Shown one piece after another: positions 52,634-61,080 of a DNA stretch of 64,000 nt. A program made the position numbers and the translations under genes. Every line of letters starts with the position of its first letter. Positions within the stretch are counted from its first letter, which is position 1. The DNA is from a virus. The notes below the pieces were generated by a model, which saw only the letters and a program-made list of their open reading frames with translations, was not told where the DNA came from and did not search any database. The stretch covers positions 62,001 to 126,000 of the IMG/VR virus record IMGVR_UViG_3300023174_000050; one strand, 5' to 3'.

Positions 52634-53314
52634 ATGTCATACAACAAAACAAAAACTGACCCTGAACTTGGTCTAAAGGTTCACGAACATCTTGTCAAAA
52701 TGGGTGTTGAAACGCCATATGAAGATAATGATATAGATCGCAAAATTAAAATTGAACTTATAGAAAAAGCTTTTAGTACAATTATGCGAACACTCGGATT
52801 GAATTTATCTGATGATAGTTTAATGGAAACTCCTAATCGTGTTGCTAAGATGTATGTTAACGAAATCTTTTGGGGTTTAGATTACGATGCTTTTCCAAAA
52901 TGTACAACCGTCGATAACAAGATGAAGTATAATGAAATGGTATGCGAGCGTAATATTAATGTACAATCCAATTGCGAGCATCACTTCGTAGTTATTGATG
53001 GGCTTGCTACTGTGGCATATGTTCCTAAAGATAAAGTTTTAGGTCTTTCTAAAATTAATCGTATTGTAGAATATTTTAGTAAGCGTCCTCAGATTCAGGA
53101 AAGATTGACTGAACAAGTATTTCATACATTACAATATATTCTTGATACAGAGGATGTTGCTGTTATGATTGATGCACAACACTATTGCGTTAAGAGCCGA
53201 GGAGTTGAAGATACTGGTAGTTCTACAGTTACAGTAAGATTAGGCGGTGGATTTAAAAATGATCCTGCTGCTAGAAATGAATTTTTAAGTATTGCAAGAA
53301 TGGGTAAAAAATGA
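52634..53314 (+). CDS. folE: GTP cyclohydrolase I FolE
   Basis: Makes 7,8-dihydroneopterin triphosphate from GTP, the first step toward 7-deazaguanine (and folate). Zinc ligands are Cys114 and His117 in 'SNCEHHFVV' and Cys185 in 'AQHYCVKSRGVED'; 'ETPNRVAKMY', 'GLSKINRIVEYFSKRPQIQE' and 'RLTEQV' complete the family pattern. Length of 226 aa equals cellular FolE. Upstream gap (52570-52633) holds a CATAAATA late-like box and a GGAAGGA SD. Together with queE and the queD-like gene it supplies the modified base precursor. Confidence 0.93.
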   Translation: MSYNKTKTDPELGLKVHEHLVKMGVETPYEDNDIDRKIKIELIEKAFSTIMRTLGLNLSDDSLMETPNRVAKMYVNEIFWGLDYDAFPKCTTVDNKMKYNEMVCERNINVQSNCEHHFVVIDGLATVAYVPKDKVLGLSKINRIVEYFSKRPQIQERLTEQVFHTLQYILDTEDVAVMIDAQHYCVKSRGVEDTGSSTVTVRLGGGFKNDPAARNEFLSIARMGKK

Positions 53315-53820
53315 CAGTTAATATAATGGTTGACTTAGAGACAATGTCAACAAGATCACATGCAGCCATTTGTTCAATTGGTGCAGTAAAATTTGAAGGT
53401 AAAGAAATACTTGATACTTTTTATTGCACTGTGGATATTAAAACTTGTAAAGATGCAGGAATGCATATTTCAAAAGATACCGTTAAGTGGTGGTCAGAAC
53501 AAAATAAAGAAGCACTACGAGAACTTACTCGTAACAATATTCCTTTGGATGAGGCATTAACAAGTTTTGAGGAATGGTTCGGTCCTAAGAGTTTGCCTGT
53601 ATGGGGCAATGGTGCAGTGTTTGATAATACTATTTTAGCCAATGCATATTTTAACACTGATAGAGAACCACCTTGGAAATGTTGGGATGATCGTTGCTAT
53701 AGAACAGTTAAGGCATTATTCCATTGGGTGCCTGCAGATGCAAGAGAAGGTGTTTATCATAATGCCTTAGATGATGCAATGCACCAAACTAAACATCTAA
53801 TTAAAATATTAGGTGAATAA
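53311..53820 (+). CDS. DEDD 3'-5' exonuclease (DexA/Rv2179c-like)
   Basis: A 169-aa exonuclease. 'IMVDLETMSTRSHAAICSIG' gives the D-x-E motif (Asp8, Glu10), 'LPVWGNGAVFDNTIL' the second Asp, and 'YHNALDDAMHQTKHLI' the His/Asp pair, so all DEDD metal ligands are present. The layout is the small Rv2179c-type exoribonuclease/DexA fold. It overlaps folE and the following glycosyltransferase, so it is co-translated with the modification genes, but it may simply work in nucleic-acid turnover. Confidence 0.8.
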   Translation: MTVNIMVDLETMSTRSHAAICSIGAVKFEGKEILDTFYCTVDIKTCKDAGMHISKDTVKWWSEQNKEALRELTRNNIPLDEALTSFEEWFGPKSLPVWGNGAVFDNTILANAYFNTDREPPWKCWDDRCYRTVKALFHWVPADAREGVYHNALDDAMHQTKHLIKILGE

Positions 53821-55187
53821 TGAAAACTTATCATAAGCGTATTGCCTTTTGTTTAAGTGATCAACATACTATTCCTCATGGTGGTCTAGGGCAATTTGCC
53901 AAATCCTTTATTGAGAATTTTGTTCCGCTTGGATATAAAGTAGATATTATATCTGATAAACCTACATCCAATATTGACTTCAAAGCGTATCTAGAAAGTC
54001 AAGGTGCAAATTTTGTTTATCCTTCGGATGTTCGACCATATAGTACACATACCAAAACATTCATGTTTGAGGATTCCTATAACTTTGAAAAGATGAGTAA
54101 TTTTAGAGATGCTATGATGAAAGCTCTAAACACAAATCTATATGATATTATTATTTGTAATACATTAGAATCCTTTCCGGGGATTTATGCTTTAAACATT
54201 CACAAATCAATTCAAGTTATTTACTATACTCACAATGAAAGTATGGTGTTCTTAGATGATAGAACATGGAAGAATGAATTTACAGAATCATTTAATGAAT
54301 TGTTCAATGCATTAATGAAGGTCAAAGGTATAACCATTGGTACACAAACTCTAAGAAATAATTACGAACTTCAAGCACATGGTATTACTAACTCATATGA
54401 ACTTCCTATTCCAATGACTGAAAAAAGTTTATTGGTCGAACATAATAAACCAAGAGAGGGTGTTTTATGGATTGGTCGTTGGGAACCAAGAAAGAATCCC
54501 GAGGAGTTTATTCGTGTAATTAAAGAAACAGGATTGCCTGCAAAAGTAATTACTAATACTAATGGTGCCAAAAAATTTGAAGAAGCCCTAAAAGCAATAG
54601 GTGCTAAATATGAAATAAGGATAGGTGTATATGGTCAGGAAAAAGTTGACTTTATAACAAGTGCTCGAGTTGCATATAATCCTGCAATTAGAGAAAGTTT
54701 TGGATTAGCATTTTATGAATGTATGGGTCATTTACCTACTGTTGCTATAACAGGTATGTCCTGGTTAGATAACTTTGGCAGACACTGGTATTTTTGTGAG
54801 GATAAGAAAAATATCCCATCTTTAATAACTAAACTATATGAAGATTTTGAAAAGTCTGAAGTTTGGTATAGTAAAAATCCATTACATAATATTATTACAC
54901 AACATGAAATGGGTATACAAGCATGGATAGATATTTTTAATTCGTTCAAACCGGTCGAATCAAATTCTATCAGAGCAACGATTAATGAATATTCGGAAAT
55001 TGAATATTCCGAGTTTATTAAAATACTAAATAGGAAAGATTTGTCTATAGATGATGTTAAATCTGTATTGACAAATAAGTACAAATATAATATAATTTAT
55101 ACTGATACGAGCACATACCTATCAAAAGATCCAAACTTTGTACCTAAAGAAAAAGAAACAACTAATTTAGAAAGTCTATTCGCATGA
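53820..55187 (+). CDS. GT-B glycosyltransferase with clamp-motif-like C-terminus
   Basis: A 455-aa GT4-type transferase. The N-terminal Rossmann half has 'HGGLGQFAKSFIENFVPLGY'; the donor half has 'VLWIGRWEPRKNPEEFIRVI' and 'NPAIRESFGLAFYECMGHLP' (the E-x7-E type donor motif). Residues about 380-445 form an added helical tail, ending in 'NLESLFA'. The next gene, dpdA, ends 'SLEDLFA'. Such L-x-x-L-F peptides resemble sliding-clamp-binding tails, and T4 alpha-glucosyltransferase is known to contact the clamp gp45. DNA glycosylation is therefore a reasonable hypothesis. Its start overlaps the exonuclease stop (TAATGA). Confidence 0.75.
   Translation: MKTYHKRIAFCLSDQHTIPHGGLGQFAKSFIENFVPLGYKVDIISDKPTSNIDFKAYLESQGANFVYPSDVRPYSTHTKTFMFEDSYNFEKMSNFRDAMMKALNTNLYDIIICNTLESFPGIYALNIHKSIQVIYYTHNESMVFLDDRTWKNEFTESFNELFNALMKVKGITIGTQTLRNNYELQAHGITNSYELPIPMTEKSLLVEHNKPREGVLWIGRWEPRKNPEEFIRVIKETGLPAKVITNTNGAKKFEEALKAIGAKYEIRIGVYGQEKVDFITSARVAYNPAIRESFGLAFYECMGHLPTVAITGMSWLDNFGRHWYFCEDKKNIPSLITKLYEDFEKSEVWYSKNPLHNIITQHEMGIQAWIDIFNSFKPVESNSIRATINEYSEIEYSEFIKILNRKDLSIDDVKSVLTNKYKYNIIYTDTSTYLSKDPNFVPKEKETTNLESLFA
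55068..55096 (+). promoter_or_regulatory. Consensus sigma-70 promoter before dpdA
   Basis: TTGACA (55068-55073), 17 bp, TATAAT (55091-55096), exact in both boxes. It lies in the last codons of the glycosyltransferase, 87 bases before the dpdA start, and could give dpdA extra early transcription. Confidence 0.65.
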
Positions 55188-56473
55188 GCAAAATTTTAGA
55201 ATATGTTATATCTGGTCCTGCATATTTGCGATTAGGTGCAGAACAATGTAATGACCCCGAAACCTTGCAGATGATTCTAGACTTAATTAATAAGACAGTA
55301 CATAAAAAGAACAACCATGAATTTTCTTTATTATATAATGGTTTTACAGAAAAGAATTTCGGTAAAAAATTACAAAAATTTAGACCTGCTATTAAAAATA
55401 TTCATGCTGACTCTGGTGGTTTGCAGATTATTACGCGCGGTCTCCAAAATACGCCTGAGACTCGTAATAAGGTTTATGAGAATCAAGGTGGTTTTGCTGA
55501 TATAGGAATGGCATTTGATGAGATTCCCGTTAAGTCTACTTCTGCAAGTGGCACATCTGCAAAGATTGATACCAAGCGTAGATATGTTGATACGGAAAAT
55601 TTTGAGTCGTATGCGAGAGCAACAGGCAAGAATGTTAAAGATCAAATTTTAAAATTTGATTCTATGAAAAGTAATTGTAGACCCTTTGCTATTTTACAGG
55701 GTTCAGGTGCAGACACTTATGCCAAATGGGCAGAATGTATGTTGGATGAGATTCCAAAAGAACTACATTCTCGCATTGGCGGTGTGGCTATGGGATCAGC
55801 TGCGTTAGGTATGGGGCCACTTGAAGATGTTAAACGAGCATTTTATGTTAATGCTGTTCCATTTGAGAGACCATTTCATTTGCACGTATTGGGAGTTGGG
55901 GCACTTAAACGTATTTTACCTTATCTATTATTTAGTCAAACTGGTCTATATGAAGGCGTAGATATTTCGTATGACTCTACTACACATTCTATGTCATTAG
56001 ATAATGGATTATTTTATTTCTCACACTGCAAGAAAAATAGTCCAAGTGATTATGGCGGTTCTTCTGTTAAGATGGGAAGAGAATATTCTAACATCTATAG
56101 AACAGTAACTGAAGAAATTAATAACGTATGCGGAACAGACTATACTCCAGAACAATATCATAAACTAATGAATATTGCAGTAGGCGAGTATATTGAAAAG
56201 GGTGGAAAATTTATAGATGTGATGAAAGCGCGTCTATCTTTTATTCTAACTAATGTTCATAATTTTACAATGGATGTTTCTGAACTAATGAATTCTAAGG
56301 AAAACTTCTTAAGATTCTGCAGAGATAAAAATTGTGAGAATGAATATTCTACATTATTTGACGTAAAAACCACAGAGGATTTTCTATACTGGGAAAAGCA
56401 TGTTGGTAAATTTATGGATTCGGAGCCAGTCAATTCTGTAGCTCCATCATCACTAGAGGACTTATTTGCATGA
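55184..56473 (+). CDS. dpdA: DNA-guanine transglycosylase DpdA (TGT-like)
   Basis: Predicted to swap guanine in DNA for a 7-deazaguanine. The 429-aa protein has the TGT barrel pattern: 'NIHADSGGLQIITRG' (Asp76, the general-base position), 'IGMAFDEIPV' (second Asp), 'FAILQGSG' (Gln), 'IGGVAMGSAALGMG' (Gly loop), and 'YEGVDISYDSTTH' with the likely nucleophile Asp260 or Asp264. I see no bacterial-TGT C-x-C-x-x-C zinc motif. The C-terminus 'SLEDLFA' mirrors that of the upstream glycosyltransferase. It overlaps that gene (ATGA) and the following T-fold gene. QueE, FolE and QueD-like genes nearby support DNA rather than tRNA modification. Confidence 0.8.
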   Translation: MSKILEYVISGPAYLRLGAEQCNDPETLQMILDLINKTVHKKNNHEFSLLYNGFTEKNFGKKLQKFRPAIKNIHADSGGLQIITRGLQNTPETRNKVYENQGGFADIGMAFDEIPVKSTSASGTSAKIDTKRRYVDTENFESYARATGKNVKDQILKFDSMKSNCRPFAILQGSGADTYAKWAECMLDEIPKELHSRIGGVAMGSAALGMGPLEDVKRAFYVNAVPFERPFHLHVLGVGALKRILPYLLFSQTGLYEGVDISYDSTTHSMSLDNGLFYFSHCKKNSPSDYGGSSVKMGREYSNIYRTVTEEINNVCGTDYTPEQYHKLMNIAVGEYIEKGGKFIDVMKARLSFILTNVHNFTMDVSELMNSKENFLRFCRDKNCENEYSTLFDVKTTEDFLYWEKHVGKFMDSEPVNSVAPSSLEDLFA

Positions 56474-56862
56474 GTATGTTTACATTAAATAAAAGTTATA
56501 TCTGGGTAACCTTTCGTAAAGAAGGTATCCATAAGTATCCTGCTGCCGCAACTGATCCAAAGTTGGCTACAGGCGATTGGTTGGATGTTTCCTTTTTAGG
56601 TACGCCTCATAGGCATATTTTTCATTTTAAAGTTGAAATGCAAGTGTTTCATGATAACAGAGATGTGGAATTTATTCAGGCAAAGCGTATTATGGAACGA
56701 TGGTATTCTGATGGCACATTACAATTAGATCATAAATCATGCGAAATGATGGCAAGAGAATTGTATGCCAAATGTCTTGAGCAATGGCCCTCAAGATGTT
56801 ATACTATAGAAGTATCAGAAGATGGTGAGAATGGTTGTAGACTTGTTTTTGAGGAAAGATAA
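56470..56862 (+). CDS. T-fold (QueD/PTPS-like) conserved phage protein
   Basis: A 130-aa protein widespread in marine T4-like phages, usually left as hypothetical. The residues look like a 6-pyruvoyl-tetrahydropterin synthase/QueD fold: H-x-H at 47-49 in 'GTPHRHIFHFKVEMQVF', 'LQLDHKSCEMM' (Asp-His at residues 87-88) and 'IEVSEDGENG' near residues 113-122, in the place of the catalytic Glu strand. The catalytic Cys before H-x-H is missing, so the reaction may differ from QueD. It overlaps dpdA (ATGA) and the next glycosyltransferase, placing it inside the deazaguanine block. Confidence 0.6.
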   Translation: MSMFTLNKSYIWVTFRKEGIHKYPAAATDPKLATGDWLDVSFLGTPHRHIFHFKVEMQVFHDNRDVEFIQAKRIMERWYSDGTLQLDHKSCEMMARELYAKCLEQWPSRCYTIEVSEDGENGCRLVFEER

Positions 56863-58043
56863 TGGGTAAATTATATTATATGGGTTTAGAGCCCTATGAA
56901 GGTAGATACACACTACAGTTGCAGCAATGGAACGAGGCAGCATTTAAGCGTCGTGGTATTGATTATGAAATTATTCATGGTGATACTTTAGATGATACTA
57001 AAGCTATTGTTACAGGACAAGTTCTTGATGCACATGGTCGCAGTTATTATTCTTTAACACAGATGGCGAATCTTGTTAAGAAAATGAAGGCAGGAGAAAT
57101 TACTTGGGAGGATAAAATTTTCTTTGAAGATATGTTTACTCCCGGTATTGAGGCATTGCCATATATTATGGATCAGGTTGAATGGCAATATAAACCTCAG
57201 GTATATGTTAGATGCCTTGCACAATCTATTGATCCCGACGATTTTCTCCATGTACATGGAATGAATAGATGGATGTCTTTATATGAGAAGATGACTATTG
57301 AGTTTGCAACTGTTCTTGCTTCCAATGAAGAAATGGTTGCCCATATGAAAATAGCAGGATGGGAAGTTCCAATTTATAATATTTCAGGATTGGCATTTGA
57401 CAAAAATGAAGTTCAAAGTCGTGTTGCAGAAATTAAACCATTCATTAATCGTAAAAAGCGAGTGGTGTTTGCTGCAAGATTTGATCAAGAAAAACAACCC
57501 GGTTTCTTTATGGATTTGGTAGAAGAATATGGTCAAGAACATAGAGATGTGGAATTTGCTGTTTTATCGGGTGGACCTTTACGTAGCAATGCGGAGCATT
57601 ATTTGGAAAGAGCAAGAGAATTAGAAAAGACTGCTAATTTTAAAATATACGAAAATCTTAAAAAGAATGAATACTATGAATTGCTTGCCGATTCTAGAGT
57701 ATTATTTAATTGTGCTTTGCAGGATTGGGTAAGTAATACAGCATCGGAAGCAGATTCACTGGGTACAAATTGTTTATATCCTGCGTATCGTTCTTTCCCC
57801 GAGACATTTGCTAATGATAATGAATGTTTATATATTCCTTGGTCTATGGAAGATGCTAAAGAAAAATTAGATAAACTATTAGTTACTCCTAGAAAAAATA
57901 TGGGTAAGTTATCAGACTGGACATCTGGTACTATTGATAGATGTCTAGATATTATGTTTCCGGATGCAGAGTTTGATTTAAGCTATCAGTGGTATAGAGG
58001 TGCAAATGATTATAGAAACTACACAAAAGAATCCAAATACTAA
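56862..58043 (+). CDS. Second GT-B glycosyltransferase
   Basis: A 393-aa GT-B transferase. 'VVFAARFDQEKQPGFFMDLV' is the start of the donor domain, followed by 'FAVLSGGPLRSNAEHYLERA' and 'VLFNCALQDWVSNTASEADS', where Glu at the ADS segment takes the donor-binding place. The N-terminal half ('MGLEPYEGRYTLQLQQWNEA') begins unusually directly with acceptor-type sequence. It is co-transcribed with dpdA and the epimerase, and overlaps the epimerase gene by 38 bases. It has no clamp-like tail ('TKESKY' end). Sugar and acceptor unknown. Confidence 0.7.
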   Translation: MGKLYYMGLEPYEGRYTLQLQQWNEAAFKRRGIDYEIIHGDTLDDTKAIVTGQVLDAHGRSYYSLTQMANLVKKMKAGEITWEDKIFFEDMFTPGIEALPYIMDQVEWQYKPQVYVRCLAQSIDPDDFLHVHGMNRWMSLYEKMTIEFATVLASNEEMVAHMKIAGWEVPIYNISGLAFDKNEVQSRVAEIKPFINRKKRVVFAARFDQEKQPGFFMDLVEEYGQEHRDVEFAVLSGGPLRSNAEHYLERARELEKTANFKIYENLKKNEYYELLADSRVLFNCALQDWVSNTASEADSLGTNCLYPAYRSFPETFANDNECLYIPWSMEDAKEKLDKLLVTPRKNMGKLSDWTSGTIDRCLDIMFPDAEFDLSYQWYRGANDYRNYTKESKY

Positions 58044-59046
58044 AGTTATCGTAACAGGTGCCGCCGGTTATATCGGTGGCGCTATTTGTATCGAACTTAA
58101 AAAACAGGGTTATACTGTTATTGGAGTTGATCGAAGAAAGCTACCAAAGCATCTTGAAAAGTATGTAGATACTTTTGTCAATGAATGTTTTACTCACCCG
58201 TTTTCCTTAGAACATCTTGAGAGTAATCCCATTGCAGTTATACATTGCGCAGGAACAAGTTTAGTTGGTCCAAGTATAGAAAATCCTTCGGAATATTATG
58301 ATAACAATGTAGCTAAAACTCTAAAGTATTTAGATTATATTCGTCGTTGGTCATCTATTACCAAATTTATTTTTAGTAGTAGCGCATCTGTTTATGGATC
58401 ACCTGATACCGCAGTTATATTTGAAGGAACAAGAACAGAACCCATTTCTCCATATGGTGAATCTAAATTAATGACAGAGAAAATGTTACATTGGTTTGAA
58501 AAGGCATATGGATTAAATTATGTGTCGTTTAGATACTTCAATGCCTGTGGTGCAGTTGAAGGTGGGCTACATGGACAAGAACCAGGGGCAACGCATATCC
58601 TTGCTAGATTATTTGAAGCTGCAATGTCAAAAGAAGATTTTACTCTGAATGGTGTAAATTTTCCTACACCTGATGGAACGTGTGTCAGAGATTATATTCA
58701 TGTTACTGATATTGCCAAAGCACATATCTTGGCTATTGAGGAAAATATCAAAGGGATATATAATATAGGATCAATAAAAGGTTATTCTAATTTAGAAATT
58801 TTTACGAAGGTTGAAAATTATCTAATAGATGAAGAGTTATTACATGATGGTATTATAATGCATGTCGAAAAAGCACGCGAAGGTGATCCCGCAATGTTAG
58901 TTGCAAATTCTGATAGATTACAAAAAGAATCTTCGTGGAAACCTGAAAGAAATATTGATACAATTATAGATGATCTACATGCATGGTATCTTTCGCCTGC
59001 ATATGAGAAACTACAAAAGAGGTCTCCGGCATTCACCCCTCTCTAA
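58006..59046 (+). CDS. NAD-dependent sugar epimerase, GalE-like
   Basis: A 346-aa short-chain epimerase that would interconvert UDP-sugars (for example UDP-glucose and UDP-galactose). 'VIVTGAAGYIGGAICIEL' holds the G-x-x-G-x-x-G NAD motif, 'SSSASVYGSPD' the catalytic Ser, 'SPYGESKLMTEKML' the Y-x3-K pair, and 'RYFNACGAVEGGLHGQEPGA' the GalE substrate region. Start at ATG 58006 with AGAGG 57996-58000 upstream; a GTG at 58000 is the alternative. It overlaps the preceding transferase, so donor and transferase are made together. Confidence 0.85.
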   Translation: MIIETTQKNPNTKVIVTGAAGYIGGAICIELKKQGYTVIGVDRRKLPKHLEKYVDTFVNECFTHPFSLEHLESNPIAVIHCAGTSLVGPSIENPSEYYDNNVAKTLKYLDYIRRWSSITKFIFSSSASVYGSPDTAVIFEGTRTEPISPYGESKLMTEKMLHWFEKAYGLNYVSFRYFNACGAVEGGLHGQEPGATHILARLFEAAMSKEDFTLNGVNFPTPDGTCVRDYIHVTDIAKAHILAIEENIKGIYNIGSIKGYSNLEIFTKVENYLIDEELLHDGIIMHVEKAREGDPAMLVANSDRLQKESSWKPERNIDTIIDDLHAWYLSPAYEKLQKRSPAFTPL

Positions 59047-59086
59047 ATATTCTGCATGTCATCAAACTTACTCAAGGAGGCAAGAG

Positions 59087-59563
59087 ATGACAAAATTTAT
59101 CTCAACAAAAACTTATAAACAAATAGGACCCGTAGCATATAGACAATGGAGAGCAGATAGTCACTGCAATCTAATTCATGGTTATGCTTTATCTTTTCAT
59201 TTCGAATTCGAATGTGATACTTTAGATGCTCGCAACTGGTGTATGGACTTTGGAGGATTAAAAGATCTAAAACATAATCTAGAAGATTGGTTCGACCATA
59301 CATTACTTGTAGCAGAAGATGATCCTAAACGTGAAGAATTACTACACTTAGGTAAAATTGGTCTTGCTAAAATTACAGAAGTTGAAAAGACAGGATGTGA
59401 AGGCATTGCAGATTTTTTATATGAATATGTAAATACAATTTATTTACCAATGTATGGTAAAACAGAAGCTGAAAGAATCTGGTGCTGCAAGGTTGAAGTA
59501 CGAGAAACAGATTCTAATATGGCAATGCGCGTAGGTCACAGGGAAGATAATGAATTCCAATGA
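59087..59563 (+). CDS. queD: 6-carboxy-tetrahydropterin synthase-like QueD
   Basis: Forms the pterin substrate of QueE from the FolE product. The 158-aa protein has 'ADSHCNLIHGYALSFHFEFE' (His26, Cys27, His31; the usual third zinc His is Tyr33), 'WCMDFGGLKDLKHNLEDWFD' with Asp70-His71, and 'CCKVEVRETDSNMAM' with the catalytic Glu strand. This HGY form is a known branch of the PTPS family. Start is ATG 59087 with a strong AAGGAGG SD; the longer frame upstream is not protein-like. It is followed by an overlapping DUF2452 gene. Confidence 0.8.
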   Translation: MTKFISTKTYKQIGPVAYRQWRADSHCNLIHGYALSFHFEFECDTLDARNWCMDFGGLKDLKHNLEDWFDHTLLVAEDDPKREELLHLGKIGLAKITEVEKTGCEGIADFLYEYVNTIYLPMYGKTEAERIWCCKVEVRETDSNMAMRVGHREDNEFQ

Positions 59564-60038
59564 TAAATCTAATTTACTAAAAGGTCGCAATAGTGTCGAT
59601 GCTAATCTTAGCGGAACCGTTGTTGCATTTTTTAATCGTAATATAAGTGAATATCCTACAGAACAGGGTGCATTTTTTGCACCCGTTGTTGTAGAAAAAG
59701 AAAAAGATATTTCACTCAATATTGCTAAACAACACGCCAAGCAAGAATATGATAGAATCATGGAAATGGTTCGTGTTCTAGAAGAACAGGCAAAACAATT
59801 AGTTAGTAGATTAGACGCAACTGAAGTAGTCCATAAAACAACTTTTTCCTTTACTCCTGTGCACGGCAGGGTATATCATATTTACCACAATGACCACAAT
59901 CAAACAAATCAAATGAGTTTAATTGGTCCGACCGAATGGTGTGCCGGTCCAGGAGAACATTTAAAATTTGTAGTATCTGTTCGTAAAAAAGGTGATTCAA
60001 CTTGGGAATATATAGATGAAGATAGCGTTAGTAACTGA
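59550..60038 (+). CDS. DUF2452-like conserved protein
   Basis: A 162-aa protein of the DUF2452 type, common near gp46/gp47 in marine T4-like phages. Typical stretches: 'NPYPTEQGAFFAPVVVEKEK'-like segment ('EYPTEQGAFFAPVVVEKEKD'), a helical 'QHAKQEYDRIMEMVRVLEEQ', and 'FTPVHGRVYHIYHNDHNQTN' with 'LSLIGPTEWCAGPGEHLKF'-type end. Function unknown. It overlaps queD by 14 bases and gp47 by 23 bases, so its expression is coupled to the recombination nuclease. Confidence 0.75.
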   Translation: MNSNDKSNLLKGRNSVDANLSGTVVAFFNRNISEYPTEQGAFFAPVVVEKEKDISLNIAKQHAKQEYDRIMEMVRVLEEQAKQLVSRLDATEVVHKTTFSFTPVHGRVYHIYHNDHNQTNQMSLIGPTEWCAGPGEHLKFVVSVRKKGDSTWEYIDEDSVSN

Positions 60039-61080
60039 CACCCACTTTGGGGCAAGGTCGGATTCTTTACAATTTGATTTATATTTTAAAAAATTTTATA
60101 ATGATATATTTTTCCCCGAATTAGATAAACGGGGAATTAAAGATGTAATACATTTGGGTGATTGTTTTGATCGCAGAAAATATATCAATTTTAATTCTTT
60201 AAAATCTTGCAAAGAATATTTCTTTGAACAATTAAATGTTCGCGGAATTCATATGGACATGATTGTTGGCAATCATGATACATTCTATAAAAATACAAAT
60301 GATGTAAATTCTCCAGAATTATTGCTAGGGGAATATCCCAACTTAACCACATATGATAAAGCTGAAATTGTTAGTTATGACGGATTAAAGATTTTATTAA
60401 TGCCATGGATATGCGCTGATAATTGGGAGCACTCATCTAAACTAATACAAAGCAATATATCAGAAGTTTGCTTTGGGCATTTAGAACTTGCGGGTTTTGT
60501 GATGTTCAAAGGTCAAGATACCCATATAGATCATTCTGGGTTAGATCCTACAATCTTTAAAAATTATAAACTAGTATGCTCAGGACATTTTCATCATAAA
60601 CATGGCAAAGGTAATGTAGAATATTTAGGCAATCCATATCAATTATTCTGGAATGATTTTGAGGATGATCGAGGATTTCATATATTTGATACTAATACAT
60701 TGCAGTTGGAGTTTATAAAAAATCCTTATACTATATTTGAAAAATATTATTACGATGATGAAAAAGAAGATCCATTAACAGTTGATCCTTCTAGATTCAA
60801 TTCAAAACTAATCAAAATTATTGTAGTAAATAAAAAGGACTTTTATAAATTCGACAAATTTATAGAGGCAATTTACAAGGAAAATCCTATTGAAGTAAAA
60901 ATCATTGAGGACTTTTCCGAATTTGAAACTGAGGCATTAGATGAAACTATTGACTTAGAAGATACTATGACATTATTATCAAACTATGTCGATGGTATAG
61001 AAACTGATGCGGATAAAGAAAGACTAAAGAGTATATTAAAAACTCTTTATGTCGAAGCACAACACTATGAGGAAGTATGA
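60016..61080 (+). CDS. gp47: Recombination nuclease subunit gp47
   Basis: Mre11-like metallophosphatase that forms the end-processing complex with gp46. Metal motifs: 'LVTDTHFGARSD' (D-x-H), 'VIHLGDCFDRR' (GD), 'MIVGNHDTFYKN' (GNHD) and 'LVCSGHFHHKHG' (GHxH). Length 354 aa against 339 in T4. The start lies within the DUF2452 3' end, and the stop overlaps gp46 (ATGA), which ensures equal amounts of the two subunits. Confidence 0.95.
   Translation: MKIALVTDTHFGARSDSLQFDLYFKKFYNDIFFPELDKRGIKDVIHLGDCFDRRKYINFNSLKSCKEYFFEQLNVRGIHMDMIVGNHDTFYKNTNDVNSPELLLGEYPNLTTYDKAEIVSYDGLKILLMPWICADNWEHSSKLIQSNISEVCFGHLELAGFVMFKGQDTHIDHSGLDPTIFKNYKLVCSGHFHHKHGKGNVEYLGNPYQLFWNDFEDDRGFHIFDTNTLQLEFIKNPYTIFEKYYYDDEKEDPLTVDPSRFNSKLIKIIVVNKKDFYKFDKFIEAIYKENPIEVKIIEDFSEFETEALDETIDLEDTMTLLSNYVDGIETDADKERLKSILKTLYVEAQHYEEV

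Noticed and set aside
60950-60978. TTGACT with a possible -10 before gp46
   Set aside because: The -10 position reads TTATTA, too poor beside the other six promoters.
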